Shown here: positions 1-9,127 of the stretch, in pieces
How the letters are laid out: each line of letters opens with the position of its first letter
Numbering within the stretch: position 1 is the first letter of the stretch
Source of the DNA: Thiogranum sp.
Lineage (GTDB): Bacteria > Pseudomonadota > Gammaproteobacteria > DSM-19610
Assembly (NCBI GenBank): GCA_030148915.1
Contig: JASBSN010000094.1
Coordinates: 1-54,618, forward strand
Length of the DNA: 54,618 nucleotides
Direction of reading: 5' to 3'
Program-made: the position numbers and the translations under genes
Notes under the pieces: generated by a model
Told to the model about the DNA's origin: nothing
What the model saw: the letters and a program-made list of their open reading frames with translations, nothing else
The model's database searches: none

Positions 1-947
1 AGATAGGCCGCTAATACGGCCAGATCTCCCTGGTAACGCAGCAGGAACGCGGTCAGCAAAAAAGCCAGCTGCGTGAGGTAAATGACGCTGACGGCTTCGT
101 AGTGGGCCAGACCCATGCCGAGCAGTCGGTGGTGCATGTGACTTCTGTCCGCGGCGAACGGGGAGCGGCCTTCGCCGATACGCTTGGTCATCACGAAAAG
201 GGTATCGACCATCGGCAATCCCACCAGAAACAGTGGCAACCAGGGATTGAGCGCCGTATTCACCTGCTGGGTCAGAATGATCGACAGCACCCCCACCGAG
301 AAACCGAGAAACTGGCTACCGGTATCTCCCATGAAAATACGGGCCGGGAAGGTGTTGTATCGCAGGAAACCGAAAATTGCGCCGGCGATCACAAAACAGG
401 TCACTATAATTTCCTGGCCATTGACTAACTTGGCCATCAGGGCGATCGCGCCGAGTGACAACAACGTCACACCGGCCGCCAGGCCATCCAGCCCGTCAGA
501 CAGGTTGACCGCGTTAGTCACACCAACCAAAAAGATAATCGTGACCGGTATCGACAGCCATCCCGCGACCGGCTCCATACCAGCGAACGGAAAAACGGCG
601 ATAACGACCTTTCCCCAGAAAACAATCAGAAAAACCGCCAGAAACTGCCCCAGGAACTTAAGGCGGTAGTCCAGATCCCTACTGTCATCCCAGGCGCCAA
701 AAACGAGCAGAATCAGCAGGGCGGCGAGAAAGGCCGTAACCGTGGAGTCGTGGGGCAACCAAAGGAAAATGGGGATGGTGGCTCCCACCACCATGGCCAT
801 GCCGCCAACGCGGGGAATGACGCCAGTATGCACCTTCCTTTCATTGGGCGTATCCAAAACGGATAAACGCTCCGCGACCCGCATGAGCGGGGGAATGAGC
901 GCCATGGTCACCACCAGTGCGACCAGAAAAGCTGAGAAGAGAAGCAT
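1..947 (-). CDS. WecA/MraY-type undecaprenyl-phosphate sugar-1-phosphate transferase (partial, C-terminus off the left edge)
   Basis: This is a polytopic membrane enzyme of the glycosyltransferase 4/MraY superfamily. It should transfer a sugar-1-phosphate, probably GlcNAc-1-P, from a UDP-sugar to undecaprenyl phosphate at the inner membrane and so start polysaccharide repeat-unit synthesis. About 315 codons read open from ATG at 947 to the edge. Visible family marks are an N-terminal helix, the segment VLDTPNERKVHTGVIPRVGG, the cytoplasmic GAWDDSRDLDYRLKFLGQ loop with the Asp pair, TNAVNLSDGLDGLAAG, IFMGDTGSQFLGF and the basic loop DRSHMHHRLL. It lies 14 bases downstream of the exosortase stop, so it is the last visible gene of the polysaccharide operon. 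No strong Shine-Dalgarno sequence was seen before the ATG. The family is clear; the exact sugar is not. Confidence 0.9.
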   Translation of the reverse strand, partial: MLLFSAFLVALVVTMALIPPLMRVAERLSVLDTPNERKVHTGVIPRVGGMAMVVGATIPIFLWLPHDSTVTAFLAALLILLVFGAWDDSRDLDYRLKFLGQFLAVFLIVFWGKVVIAVFPFAGMEPVAGWLSIPVTIIFLVGVTNAVNLSDGLDGLAAGVTLLSLGAIALMAKLVNGQEIIVTCFVIAGAIFGFLRYNTFPARIFMGDTGSQFLGFSVGVLSIILTQQVNTALNPWLPLFLVGLPMVDTLFVMTKRIGEGRSPFAADRSHMHHRLLGMGLAHYEAVSVIYLTQLAFLLTAFLLRYQGDLAVLAAY

Positions 948-961
948 ACGGCGAGGGCGGG

Positions 962-2542
962 TCAGTCAGGGACGTATTGACTTAGTGTGCCACTCACCTG
1001 CTGCGCAAAGTCACTGAGCCTGTGGTCCGCAGACTGGATATCTTCGCCAAGGGCAACCAGCGTCGTCAGCCTGACCAGCGCCCCGTCCGTTCGGTTTTTT
1101 GTGAGCGCATCCCAGAAGAGGTACCACTTGACCATGTATTCATTCGTGATGACACGGTTCCGCCCCTGAAACCAGTAGTAGACCAGCTGCGTAAACTCGC
1201 CCTTCCTGATCACTGCGCGGTTAACGGTTATGGGCGCCCCGCCACCAGTAGTGGCATTCAGCCTCTTTTGCGAGAGACTGGCTATCTCCCAGCCACCCCC
1301 CGGGAGGCAGGAGCGTGGTGAGTGTGCGGATTCTCCTTTGGTCTGGGAGCCGTAATACGCCACGTAGAAATTCACGCTCTTCCCATCCGGCCCCACATAA
1401 TCTGTCAGAATATAGTCATCCAACTTGAGTATGTCCAAGTAGATGCTTTCCAGCCGCTCAGAGCGCCCTTCCCATTTGCCGAGGTTCAGCGGAAAGCCGC
1501 TAAAGTCCTTGCGCTGCGGGATAACCTCTTCACGATCCCCTAACGACAATGCCAGTAGTGCTGCCGCGACAAGTACAAGCAGCGAGGCCACCAGTGGCGC
1601 AGACAATTTCCGCCGCCGGACTTCTGCGCCTTGCGGCGTTGGTTCCGGGAAATCAAAACTGAATACTTCCCTGAGAGAGCCTGTATTTCCGCCGATCTTG
1701 GACAGGATTGCCATTTCCACCAGCAGCACTGCGAGGCAGGTCATAAACACCGCCCAGCCTTCGAAGTCATGTAGGAACCCTTCCGCCATGGATTGACCCC
1801 AATACTCCACCATGACGCCGATCACACCGATGCGGAAGCTGTTCATTAAAACTGTAATCGGTATAGTCGACAGAAAAAGCGTAGCCCTCTTCCAAAAGGC
1901 AGCTCGGAAGATGTAGGCCATCATGAAGCCCAACGTCATCAACGGAAACAAATAGCGAAGACCGCTGCACGCTTCCACAACCTGCAGCTTATAACTCCCT
2001 AGATCAATAACATTGCCTTCGAGGTAGACCGATATCCCGAACAGTCGAATCACCCATACGCCTATCTCTGAAGAAATCAGTTGCAGCTGAGCCGACAGCC
2101 CCTGAAAGATAAAATTAGGCAGCGGAATCATGAAAACAAGAAATAGCAGGGGGATCCATATCACTCTCAGCCCCCGCCATCCGAGCCATGCCAGCATCAG
2201 GCCAAGAAGCGACACTAAAAATGAGTATTGGATTATGATGTACAGTGTACTCAACTCACCTAGAAAGAAGAAAGCTATGCCCAACGATAGGATCAACAGA
2301 CCCAACCAGGATCCGGGAAATGACAGCCTTTCCAATTCATCCTTCTTTTGCCAGATGAAGAACAGCGAAATCAGCGGGATAAGGTACCCGTAGCTATACT
2401 CCTCCTGCCTTTCCCATATCTTGACCATGTAGGCGAGACCATCGAAATAGACAAAACCCAACAGCAGCGCTGAGAGGATAAACACCAGCCAGACTGACAC
2501 GCTGTTTCGCCATACTTGTACGCAATTCATTCTGTTCTCCAA
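962..2542 (-). CDS. Exosortase fused to EpsI-type domain (XrtD/XrtA-like)
   Basis: This 526-residue protein is an integral membrane cysteine protease-like transpeptidase (EpsH/exosortase), expected to process proteins with a PEP-CTERM-type C-terminal sorting signal at the inner membrane. Residues 1 to about 290 form about eight membrane helices. The catalytic triad is visible: Cys in VVEACSGLRYLFPL, Arg in LMNSFRIG and His in EGFLHDFEGW. After residue about 320 comes a soluble periplasmic EpsI domain (GFPLNLGKWEGR, YYGSQTKGESAHSPRSCLPGGGWEI). The AC-SGLRYLFPL form and the EpsI fusion resemble, from memory, the XrtD (VPEID-CTERM) subfamily more than classic XrtA, but this assignment is an inference. 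No typical VPEID or PEP-CTERM substrate is encoded in the window. It lies between a WecG-like transferase and the WecA-like gene, as in many exosortase-associated polysaccharide loci. Confidence 0.92.
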   Translation of the reverse strand: MENRMNCVQVWRNSVSVWLVFILSALLLGFVYFDGLAYMVKIWERQEEYSYGYLIPLISLFFIWQKKDELERLSFPGSWLGLLILSLGIAFFFLGELSTLYIIIQYSFLVSLLGLMLAWLGWRGLRVIWIPLLFLVFMIPLPNFIFQGLSAQLQLISSEIGVWVIRLFGISVYLEGNVIDLGSYKLQVVEACSGLRYLFPLMTLGFMMAYIFRAAFWKRATLFLSTIPITVLMNSFRIGVIGVMVEYWGQSMAEGFLHDFEGWAVFMTCLAVLLVEMAILSKIGGNTGSLREVFSFDFPEPTPQGAEVRRRKLSAPLVASLLVLVAAALLALSLGDREEVIPQRKDFSGFPLNLGKWEGRSERLESIYLDILKLDDYILTDYVGPDGKSVNFYVAYYGSQTKGESAHSPRSCLPGGGWEIASLSQKRLNATTGGGAPITVNRAVIRKGEFTQLVYYWFQGRNRVITNEYMVKWYLFWDALTKNRTDGALVRLTTLVALGEDIQSADHRLSDFAQQVSGTLSQYVPD

Positions 2543-2568
2543 CCGTTATGCGAGTCGCTTCCTGCTAA

Positions 2569-3330
2569 TCATTCTGCTGATTTTCTGAATTTTTCCTGCA
2601 GCACCATTAACAAAAACATTGGGCTAGATATAAAATTTCTTCTGAATAATCTTCTTGGTTCCCGCACCAAGCGCGGCAACCATTCCAGACCCATCTTGCA
2701 AACCCATTGGGGCGCGCGCTTTCTTGTTCCTGCGTAAAAATCGAAAACGGCGCCAATCGCTGCCGTCAGCGGCACGTCAAGGCGACGACGATTCTTATAA
2801 ATCCATTTCTCCTGTTTGGGCGCCGTCATCCCGACCCACAGAATATCAGGCCGGGCCTGGTTAACACGTCGGACAATATCATCATCATCTTCATCGCTTA
2901 GCTCTTCCTTGAAGGGGGGTGAATACACGCCGCAAACTTCTACATGAGGGAATTCACTTCTGAGGCGCTTGACGATTCTTTCCAAGACCATATCAGAGGA
3001 GCCAACGAAGAAGTACCTCAGCCCCCCGTGCACCTCAGCCCGCCTGGATAATTCCAAGAAGAAGTCCGAGCCGGCCACGCGCTCACTCAACGCGTGCCCA
3101 AGCATCTTCGCAGCCAGGACGATTCCAATACCATCTGGCAGCAAGATGTCGGCCGCGGACAATGCCTGACTGAAAACTCCATCCCGTTTAGCCTCCACCA
3201 GCGAATGCGGGTTAGAGCACGCAACATAATGCCCGGTGGTCTTTGACTCGATGATGCTCAAGGCCTCATTGATGTCGCCATCCAGACCCGCCGCACTGGT
3301 CTGATACCCTAGTATCGTTACGGTTTTCAC
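2569..3330 (-). CDS. WecG/TagA/CpsF family glycosyltransferase (GT26)
   Basis: This is a 253-residue cytoplasmic, membrane-associated GT26 transferase, which adds a sugar (often N-acetylmannosamine or its uronic acid) to an undecaprenyl-PP-linked acceptor. Family marks are SNPHSLVEAKRDGVF, ADILLPDGIGIVLAAKMLG, ERVAGSDFFLEL, RYFFVGSS, DILWVGMTAPKQEKWIYKNR and IGAVFDFYAGTRKRAP, followed by a basic C-terminal tail (EWLPRLVREPRRLFRR) that tethers such enzymes to the membrane. The start is GTG at 3330; no strong ribosome site is visible before it. It is 26 bases upstream of the exosortase gene and transcribed with it. The sugar donor cannot be told from sequence. Confidence 0.9.
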   Translation of the reverse strand: MKTVTILGYQTSAAGLDGDINEALSIIESKTTGHYVACSNPHSLVEAKRDGVFSQALSAADILLPDGIGIVLAAKMLGHALSERVAGSDFFLELSRRAEVHGGLRYFFVGSSDMVLERIVKRLRSEFPHVEVCGVYSPPFKEELSDEDDDDIVRRVNQARPDILWVGMTAPKQEKWIYKNRRRLDVPLTAAIGAVFDFYAGTRKRAPQWVCKMGLEWLPRLVREPRRLFRRNFISSPMFLLMVLQEKFRKSAE

Positions 3331-3560
3331 GGGAATACTTTTATATCAGGAGCTTAGTTCGAATAATGGGATATTCCGGCATGAAACCGTAGCCCCAATT
3401 TATTATTGTTCTTGAGCGCATGCCGAATTCTATCAAATACTCGCCATGGGGAACATGGCGACACAAAGTCCTGGCGGCGCAGGCTTGATTACGATGGACA
3501 GGCTTCCTCTCATGCTTCCGACCATCGCTCCGCGCGTCGCCAGGTATGACACCTTAAGAT
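3331..3560. other. Intergenic stretch between GT26 and acetyltransferase genes
   Basis: These 230 bases separate two genes on the minus strand. I saw no open frame with codon character on either strand, no clear hairpin plus T-run, and no convincing promoter. A promoter for the three downstream genes (GT26, exosortase, WecA-like) could sit here, since the gap is much larger than the others in this stretch of the operon. Confidence 0.4.
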
Positions 3561-4121
3561 CTACTGGGTAAAGAGGCCGAATCTTCTGCGGCATAAGTCC
3601 GTATGTTGTCTACGCTGCGACGGATCAAAACGATCCGCTATTTTTGTGGCAGGTACTCCTGCCACAATAGCAAAAGGTGGTACATCATGTGTGACGACGC
3701 TACCGGCAGCGACAACCGATCCTTCGCCAATTCGAACACCGCTGTATACAATCGCACCAAACCCGATCCACACGTCGTCGCCTATGACAATCTGCCTATC
3801 TCCGAGAGTGATCGGGAAATCTTCGTCCCTTACTGAAATTGAACTTGCCGTCGGAGTACCGATCATCCAGGGATCATGATCATACCTGCCAATAAAGGCC
3901 ACGTTGTTTGCGATAAGAACATGATTTCCCACCTTCATATCGGCCTCGACATTGCAATAACGGCCGAAATATACGTTGTCTCCTACCACTATGGAATCCC
4001 TGGCATAAAACAAGGTGCCACGGCCAAAACTGAAATTCTTTCCAACAGACAGAAACCTGCGCCACTTCCACAGATACCATTGAGTCCTTATCCGCTTAAG
4101 CCAGCTCAGTGGACTGTTCAC
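3561..4121 (-). CDS. Hexapeptide-repeat O-acetyltransferase (LbetaH fold)
   Basis: The product is an acyltransferase of the left-handed beta-helix family (186 residues from the chosen start), likely to O-acetylate a sugar of the repeat unit in the cytoplasm. Hexapeptide repeats run through [35 protein letters not shown] and again through [50 protein letters not shown]-type sequence. The putative catalytic His is in GRYDHDPW. The open frame extends upstream to 4247, deep into the preceding GT4 gene. The GTG at 4121 is preceded by a very good Shine-Dalgarno (GGAGGA, then six bases), so I chose that start; it overlaps the end of the upstream gene by 26 bases. This indicates translational coupling. 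Confidence 0.85.
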   Translation of the reverse strand: [186 protein letters not shown]

Positions 4122-5379
4122 GTGGCTCCTCCAGCAATGCCAGAAATCTGTTCCAGATGACATGCTCTGAATATCGCTCGACAGCAATATGACGTGATCT
4201 TTCCCCCGCCCTCGGCAACTCCAGAGCCCTGTGCATATATAAGGCAAATTCCTGCGGATCTCTCCCAGCTACGATGAACCCGTTAATGCCGTTGTTGATA
4301 ATCTCCGATGCCCCACTGACCTCTGTCGACACCAACGGCTTCCCGCAAGCGATCTGTTCGACCATCGCGCAGGAAAACCCTTCGAAGGTCGACCCGACCA
4401 CACACAGATCCGCACAGTTGACGACGTCCCTAACTTGACTCGGCTGCAAGTTGCCAAGAAACCGCACGCTCTCACCCAGCCCCCTGGCTTCGGCATACCG
4501 TCTGAGAGATTCTCTTTCTTCCCCATCGCCCACCAACAACAAGGCCGCATCACGATAGCGTTCACTAAATCGACCTAGCGCATCTATAAGGAAATCGATT
4601 CCCTTGACCTTAGCGAGACGCCCGACGCAAACAAAATGCAACACATCTTCTGCTATCGCGTACTGCTTCTTAAGCTCCTCCAGATCGGCCCGTGGGGAAA
4701 ACACGTCGATATCGACCGAGGTAGTAAGTTGGGCTATCGGTTTATTGTGCAGATCTCTATGCCATGTCCTCCGGAAGCTGTCGATCTCGGCCCGGGACGC
4801 GGCGGCCAAAACGAGATCCATGTCCTGCAGGTTGTACAGGTTAATTCTGTCATAGCATCGGGCAAGCATCTTACCCAAGCCCGGCTTCCTGCCAACTAGC
4901 ACCGGATTCGCTAATCCGGGGAAATAAAATATCCTGCATGAGAAGCACTTACTCCGCGCAAGCCACCACATCACCAGATAGTTCTGAGTGATCACTGTTT
5001 TGCTTGCGTTGACCACGACCGTTTTCCACAAACGAATCAGACGAATGGCAAAGCTCAGATTCTTGACATACTTTCCATTCAGTTCATCGACAGTCATTAT
5101 CGGAAAGAACTGGCAAGTCCTGCCGAAAAGGGTTGTTTCGCACCACTTACCCACGGGATGAACTTTCTCATCGGATGTCAGGCCGACCAGGATTAGCCGG
5201 TCTCCCATGACCCTTATTGCGGACGCAACCACCGTAGCGATGCCATTGCCATACATTGGCTTCGACATATCAACGGGTTCAATGAGAGTGATAGTTTTCA
5301 TGCACCCAAAACGGCCTGTTAACCGACTATTCGTAGTCGCACTGGACACGCCATACGAGGAGGCCTCCACACCGGACAT
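4096..5379 (-). CDS. GT4 family glycosyltransferase
   Basis: This is a GT-B fold retaining glycosyltransferase of up to 427 residues, expected to add one sugar to the lipid-linked repeat unit on the cytoplasmic face. The C-terminal donor-binding half is typical: HFVCVGRLAKVKGIDFLIDALGRF, LLLVGDGEERESL, VRFLGNL, and the EX7E-type motif in VVGSTFEGFSCAMVEQIACGKPLVSTEVSGASEII. The N-terminal half carries the glycine loop in PMYGNGIATVVASAIRV. An ATG at 5301 (MKTITLIEPV) matches the usual start of this fold better than the ATG at 5379, but the latter lies only 14 bases from the upstream stop. Neither has a strong ribosome site. The neighbours are two more GT4 genes. Confidence 0.88.
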   Translation of the reverse strand: MSGVEASSYGVSSATTNSRLTGRFGCMKTITLIEPVDMSKPMYGNGIATVVASAIRVMGDRLILVGLTSDEKVHPVGKWCETTLFGRTCQFFPIMTVDELNGKYVKNLSFAIRLIRLWKTVVVNASKTVITQNYLVMWWLARSKCFSCRIFYFPGLANPVLVGRKPGLGKMLARCYDRINLYNLQDMDLVLAAASRAEIDSFRRTWHRDLHNKPIAQLTTSVDIDVFSPRADLEELKKQYAIAEDVLHFVCVGRLAKVKGIDFLIDALGRFSERYRDAALLLVGDGEERESLRRYAEARGLGESVRFLGNLQPSQVRDVVNCADLCVVGSTFEGFSCAMVEQIACGKPLVSTEVSGASEIINNGINGFIVAGRDPQEFALYMHRALELPRAGERSRHIAVERYSEHVIWNRFLALLEEPREQSTELA

Positions 5380-5393
5380 TTGACGGCGAGCAA

Positions 5394-6554
5394 TTATAGC
5401 ACCGTCGAGTCCGGGTTAATAAGGCGCCAGTCTCCGCAAAGCTCCGATTCAGTCTTGTCAACCATCAACTTCCGAGTGAATTCCTCCTGAACACGACGAC
5501 GCGCCTTTTTTCCCATTTCACGCGCTCTCCCTACCACCTCAGCGCCCACTCGCATGGCCTCAGTCAATGATCTTACGTCGCCGACTTCAACGATATAACC
5601 CGTTTCCCCGTTTTCAATGGCTTCCGCCAAGCCGCCGATAGCAGTGGCCACCACCGGCACCTCCATGGCCATCGACTCGAGCATGGCCATGGAGAACGTT
5701 TCAACAGCCGTAGAAGCAAGTACGGACAGATCTGTCGCCGCCAGCACCGGGCGGACATCGCTCACTGTTCCAAGAAAGTGCACCCTCTCCGATAGCCCCA
5801 TACTATTGACCATGTGCTCTATGTCCTTGCGGACAATGCCGTCTCCCGCCAGAATCAGATGCGCCTTTCCATCTAGTGCCGAGAACGCCTGAATCAAATG
5901 GTGATGCCCCTTCTCCCTACGAAACCCCGCAATGCAGGCAATAACTCGGGCACCATACGGGATGGACAATCTGCGCCTTAGCTCAATACCCTGCCCCTTA
6001 AAGGTCTCAGGATTGAAATAATCCGGGTCGACACCATTGTAGATCACCGCCGACTTTCCTTTGCATTCCCCGTATTTTTTCTCCCAATGCGCGGCCTGCG
6101 TCCGGCAAACGAAAATCACCCGCTCGCACGACCGCAACAAGTAGCGATACAAAAGACGGTCGAAGAGCTCCTCCCTATAGGATACGTTGACGGTGGTATG
6201 AATGGCCGCCAGCAGACGCGGCCTTGATTTTGCCAGCCGGATCGCAAGCCATCCGTAAAACAGTGCTATTTGCAAAGTACAGTGGACGACACCAATATCT
6301 TGCTGATCAATAAGACGCGCAATCCGGCGCACGACGGAAAGATCAAATCTACTGGAACGCTTGTAATGGTGGAATGCTGCACCAGATTGTCCGATACGGG
6401 CAATCTGGTCGATTTCACGGTCAAGCACGACAACGTGTTTTTCGACTCTCGCAGGATCCAGCCCGTCGACCAGTTCGATTGCCTGCGTTTCAGCGCCACC
6501 TCGCTGTAAAGACGGAATAATAAATAGTGCGATGCATCTGTGAACCGCCATCAC
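5394..6554 (-). CDS. GT4 family glycosyltransferase
   Basis: A 386-residue GT-B retaining transferase. The N-terminus has the acceptor-side glycine loop IPSLQRGGAETQAIELVDGL. The C-terminal domain reads IACIAGFRREKGHHHLIQAFSAL, HLILAGDG, RVHFLGTVSDVRPVLAATDLSVLASTAVETFSMAMLESMAMEVPVVATAIGGLAE, with the conserved Glu pair of the EX7E motif. YNGVDPDYFNPE is the usual linker to the donor domain. The gene begins at tandem ATG codons and is three bases downstream of the next GT4 gene stop, so it is tightly operonic. Donor and acceptor are unknown. Confidence 0.9.
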   Translation of the reverse strand: MMAVHRCIALFIIPSLQRGGAETQAIELVDGLDPARVEKHVVVLDREIDQIARIGQSGAAFHHYKRSSRFDLSVVRRIARLIDQQDIGVVHCTLQIALFYGWLAIRLAKSRPRLLAAIHTTVNVSYREELFDRLLYRYLLRSCERVIFVCRTQAAHWEKKYGECKGKSAVIYNGVDPDYFNPETFKGQGIELRRRLSIPYGARVIACIAGFRREKGHHHLIQAFSALDGKAHLILAGDGIVRKDIEHMVNSMGLSERVHFLGTVSDVRPVLAATDLSVLASTAVETFSMAMLESMAMEVPVVATAIGGLAEAIENGETGYIVEVGDVRSLTEAMRVGAEVVGRAREMGKKARRRVQEEFTRKLMVDKTESELCGDWRLINPDSTVL

Positions 6555-6557
6555 AAT

Positions 6558-7676
6558 CTATAGCGCCCCGAGAAGCGCCTCATACCTCATGGCTATAGAC
6601 GCGGGTGCGTAATTTTTTAGCACGAATCTTCGCGCCTTCTCGCCGACCTCCGACCTCGAGTCTTCGTTACACAGGAGTGCACGTATGGCTTCCGTCATCT
6701 CGCCAATGTTCAGCGGCACTGTTCCAAGGCCCATTCTTGTTATGAGCCCGTCCGGGTCAAAGAACGATAGTACCGGTGCACGCCTGACCCAGGCCTGAAG
6801 AAAGGAATTTGGAAAGCCCTCACAGTCGGATGTATTGACGAATAGCCGAGTCCTTGCAAAATATCCATTGACCTCGCGGTATGGCACTGGCCCAAGAAAA
6901 TCAACATTATTCAAGTTCGCCGCCTGTTGACGCACTTTCTCGTACAGATGTTCATTGCCCGGTACAGCGCCACCGATCATGACGAAACGGCACTCCGGCA
7001 GCAGCTCCGCGAGTTCGGGAACCAACTCCGGGCGCTTGAATTCCCGCAGGTTATTAACCCATAGAACATCAATATCCTTGTGAACCGCCTCGTCCCGAGA
7101 CGGCAACTCGACCACCATATTCACCGGTACACTGTCCAACTGGTAATGCTTGTGCAAAAGGGCGACCTGATTGTTCCCTTGCGCCGCTACGAGATCGGCA
7201 TGCCTGAGTCCATATTCGTATATCTTCCTGTCTCTCCAGGTAGGAATGATCTGCTGGCCCGGAATACAGTCGCTGTCATGGGCGAGTCTGAAAACGAATT
7301 GCTTTCTGGCTCTTTCACAATGCCATGCGACGAGCCCAGTGAGCATGCCCGCGCAGGACTGGTAATAAATATCTGCATTCGCGGCTTTCAACGCAGACAA
7401 CACGGATGTCATTCGTGGATAAACATACCGCAATACCGGCACCCCTTCGGATGCCTTGTACGTCTTCAGCACCCGGATGCCGTCAACCATTTCCCCCTGA
7501 GGTTGCCCGTAATCCAGGCTTATTAGTGTTACTTCATAGCCCATGTCACGAAACGCCTTGGCCAACATGGTCTGCTGCACCGACTCGCCGCCGAAATATT
7601 CGCCCCCCACGACTGGATTGAGCACCGGATAGCTGTCAAGCCCGACGAAACATATCCTTTTTCTAACCATGACCAT
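6558..7676 (-). CDS. GT4 family glycosyltransferase
   Basis: A GT-B glycosyltransferase of 372 residues from ATG at 7676 (MVMVRKRICFVGLDSYPVLNP). The frame continues upstream to 7853, but that part overlaps the O-antigen ligase gene and has no protein-like character, so I set the start 17 bases after the ligase stop. The glycine-rich acceptor loop is VVGGEYFGGESVQQTMLAKAF. The C-terminal half has DVLWVNNLREFKRPELVPELAELLP, RFVMIGGAVPG and LFVNTSDCEGFPNSFLQAWVRRAPVLSF, which contains the conserved Glu (CEGF). The second Glu of the EX7E motif appears replaced (QAWVRR), so this is a somewhat divergent member. Confidence 0.88.
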   Translation of the reverse strand: MVMVRKRICFVGLDSYPVLNPVVGGEYFGGESVQQTMLAKAFRDMGYEVTLISLDYGQPQGEMVDGIRVLKTYKASEGVPVLRYVYPRMTSVLSALKAANADIYYQSCAGMLTGLVAWHCERARKQFVFRLAHDSDCIPGQQIIPTWRDRKIYEYGLRHADLVAAQGNNQVALLHKHYQLDSVPVNMVVELPSRDEAVHKDIDVLWVNNLREFKRPELVPELAELLPECRFVMIGGAVPGNEHLYEKVRQQAANLNNVDFLGPVPYREVNGYFARTRLFVNTSDCEGFPNSFLQAWVRRAPVLSFFDPDGLITRMGLGTVPLNIGEMTEAIRALLCNEDSRSEVGEKARRFVLKNYAPASIAMRYEALLGAL

Positions 7677-7693
7677 ATTATGCTGAGCCCGAG

Positions 7694-9127
7694 TCAGTTG
7701 TCGGCTTGAATTGACTTCTGCGGAATAGCGACCTCGGTATTTCTCTTTGGAACCAGTATCCTTGGCTTTTCCATCACACCGCTCGCTTGTCTTTTGGTTT
7801 CCCGCGCCCCACCACATCCGAGACGATCCGTGAATGCCAACAATGTCCCCCATAATGCAAACAGGTAATTCTGATAATCGTTCAAGAGGAATCTTAGGAA
7901 TTCTATCCTGAACTGGCTTGCCAGGAACACCGCCACCAATACCAGGGCAAGCCTAGGCAGGCCTCTCAGTAGTGCGTCGTCTGAAGGCACACTGATCGCG
8001 GATGCCCAGCGCCTTGCGAGCGCCAGAAAAAAAACCAGATAAGCCGCCAGCCCTACGACCCCGACTGTATACAACAGGAACAGGTACAGACTATGGGGGT
8101 ATCCACCAAGCGGCCTGTATCCCGGAATCGTTCGCTCGTCCTCGTTCAACAGCTGGATTCGCGGGCCATGCCCCAAGAGAGGCTCTTCCTTTATCCGCTC
8201 CCACGTCTGCTCAAAGACCCCAACCCTCGTGTCGGGCACCACACCGTGAAATTGCGTATCTCCCAACCGCTCGAACAGGACGTTGAACTGGGTAAACTGG
8301 ATAACCGTTATGGCTACAATACCAAGCACCAACGTAGCTATCCCTGCACGCACTATGCCCATCACACCCAGCTTTTTCCGAAATAACACAGCAAACAACA
8401 TTGCCCCCCCCAACAACGCCACGAACCCTCCCCTGCTGCCGGTGGCCACTAAAAACGCTAAAGCCGCCGCCATCAATACGAAAAGAATAGCGCGCCTGGA
8501 CTTCCTCGTTTCATACAGAAAGATATAACTCAACAGCAGGATCTGGATGGCCAGGAATTCCGCATTCGTCCCCGGCGCATTAAATGGTCCGACGAGCCGT
8601 TTGAGCGACTCGATATTCTGCCCCAGACTCAATTCCTGGATTCCCAGAATTGCGAAATGGTGAAACCCTGTCAGCATGGACAGCAGAAAATACGCGTTTA
8701 CTATAGCCGCCACCCACACAAACAGCTTGATGGCATAAGTTAGATCACCCTCCTCCCTGAAATAATTGTACACAAGATAAAATACGAGAAAATCCGATCC
8801 CACGCTGACTAGGTACAACAAATGGTCAAAATAGGTCGGGCGCAATGTTTGTGATAGGGACAAGGCGTATGCGAAGCAAATAGCCAACACTGCCCCCAAT
8901 AACGGAAATAGCCGCATCTTCCCCCTTACAAATAATGCGCCTGCCGCCAGGTATATGAGCACCATATTGATGCTACCGTAGATGGACATAATGGGCTGAA
9001 AGGGAATCGTTATGACGATGAACGTGACAATGAGCCGCACAGGCGCCACATATGCAATGGCGAAAAGCACCACGCCCGAAAACAACGCGATAATTAGCTG
9101 AAGGTATTGCCCTGTCGTGAAATCCAC
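7694..9127 (-). CDS. O-antigen ligase/polymerase family membrane protein (Wzy_C)
   Basis: A 477-residue inner-membrane protein with about 10-12 predicted hydrophobic helices and one large periplasmic loop. This is the layout of WaaL/Wzy enzymes, which polymerise or ligate lipid-linked glycans in the periplasm. The typical motif region is ATGSRGGFVALLGGAMLFAVL. The later periplasmic part reads RVGVFEQTWERIKEEPLLGHGPRIQL and continues to GGYPHSLYLFLLYTVG, with the conserved Arg and His residues of the family. A soluble C-terminal tail of about 45 residues follows the last helix. It lies in the middle of the glycosyltransferase genes. In this setting a polymerase role is as likely as ligase. Confidence 0.88.
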   Translation of the reverse strand: MDFTTGQYLQLIIALFSGVVLFAIAYVAPVRLIVTFIVITIPFQPIMSIYGSINMVLIYLAAGALFVRGKMRLFPLLGAVLAICFAYALSLSQTLRPTYFDHLLYLVSVGSDFLVFYLVYNYFREEGDLTYAIKLFVWVAAIVNAYFLLSMLTGFHHFAILGIQELSLGQNIESLKRLVGPFNAPGTNAEFLAIQILLLSYIFLYETRKSRRAILFVLMAAALAFLVATGSRGGFVALLGGAMLFAVLFRKKLGVMGIVRAGIATLVLGIVAITVIQFTQFNVLFERLGDTQFHGVVPDTRVGVFEQTWERIKEEPLLGHGPRIQLLNEDERTIPGYRPLGGYPHSLYLFLLYTVGVVGLAAYLVFFLALARRWASAISVPSDDALLRGLPRLALVLVAVFLASQFRIEFLRFLLNDYQNYLFALWGTLLAFTDRLGCGGARETKRQASGVMEKPRILVPKRNTEVAIPQKSIQADN

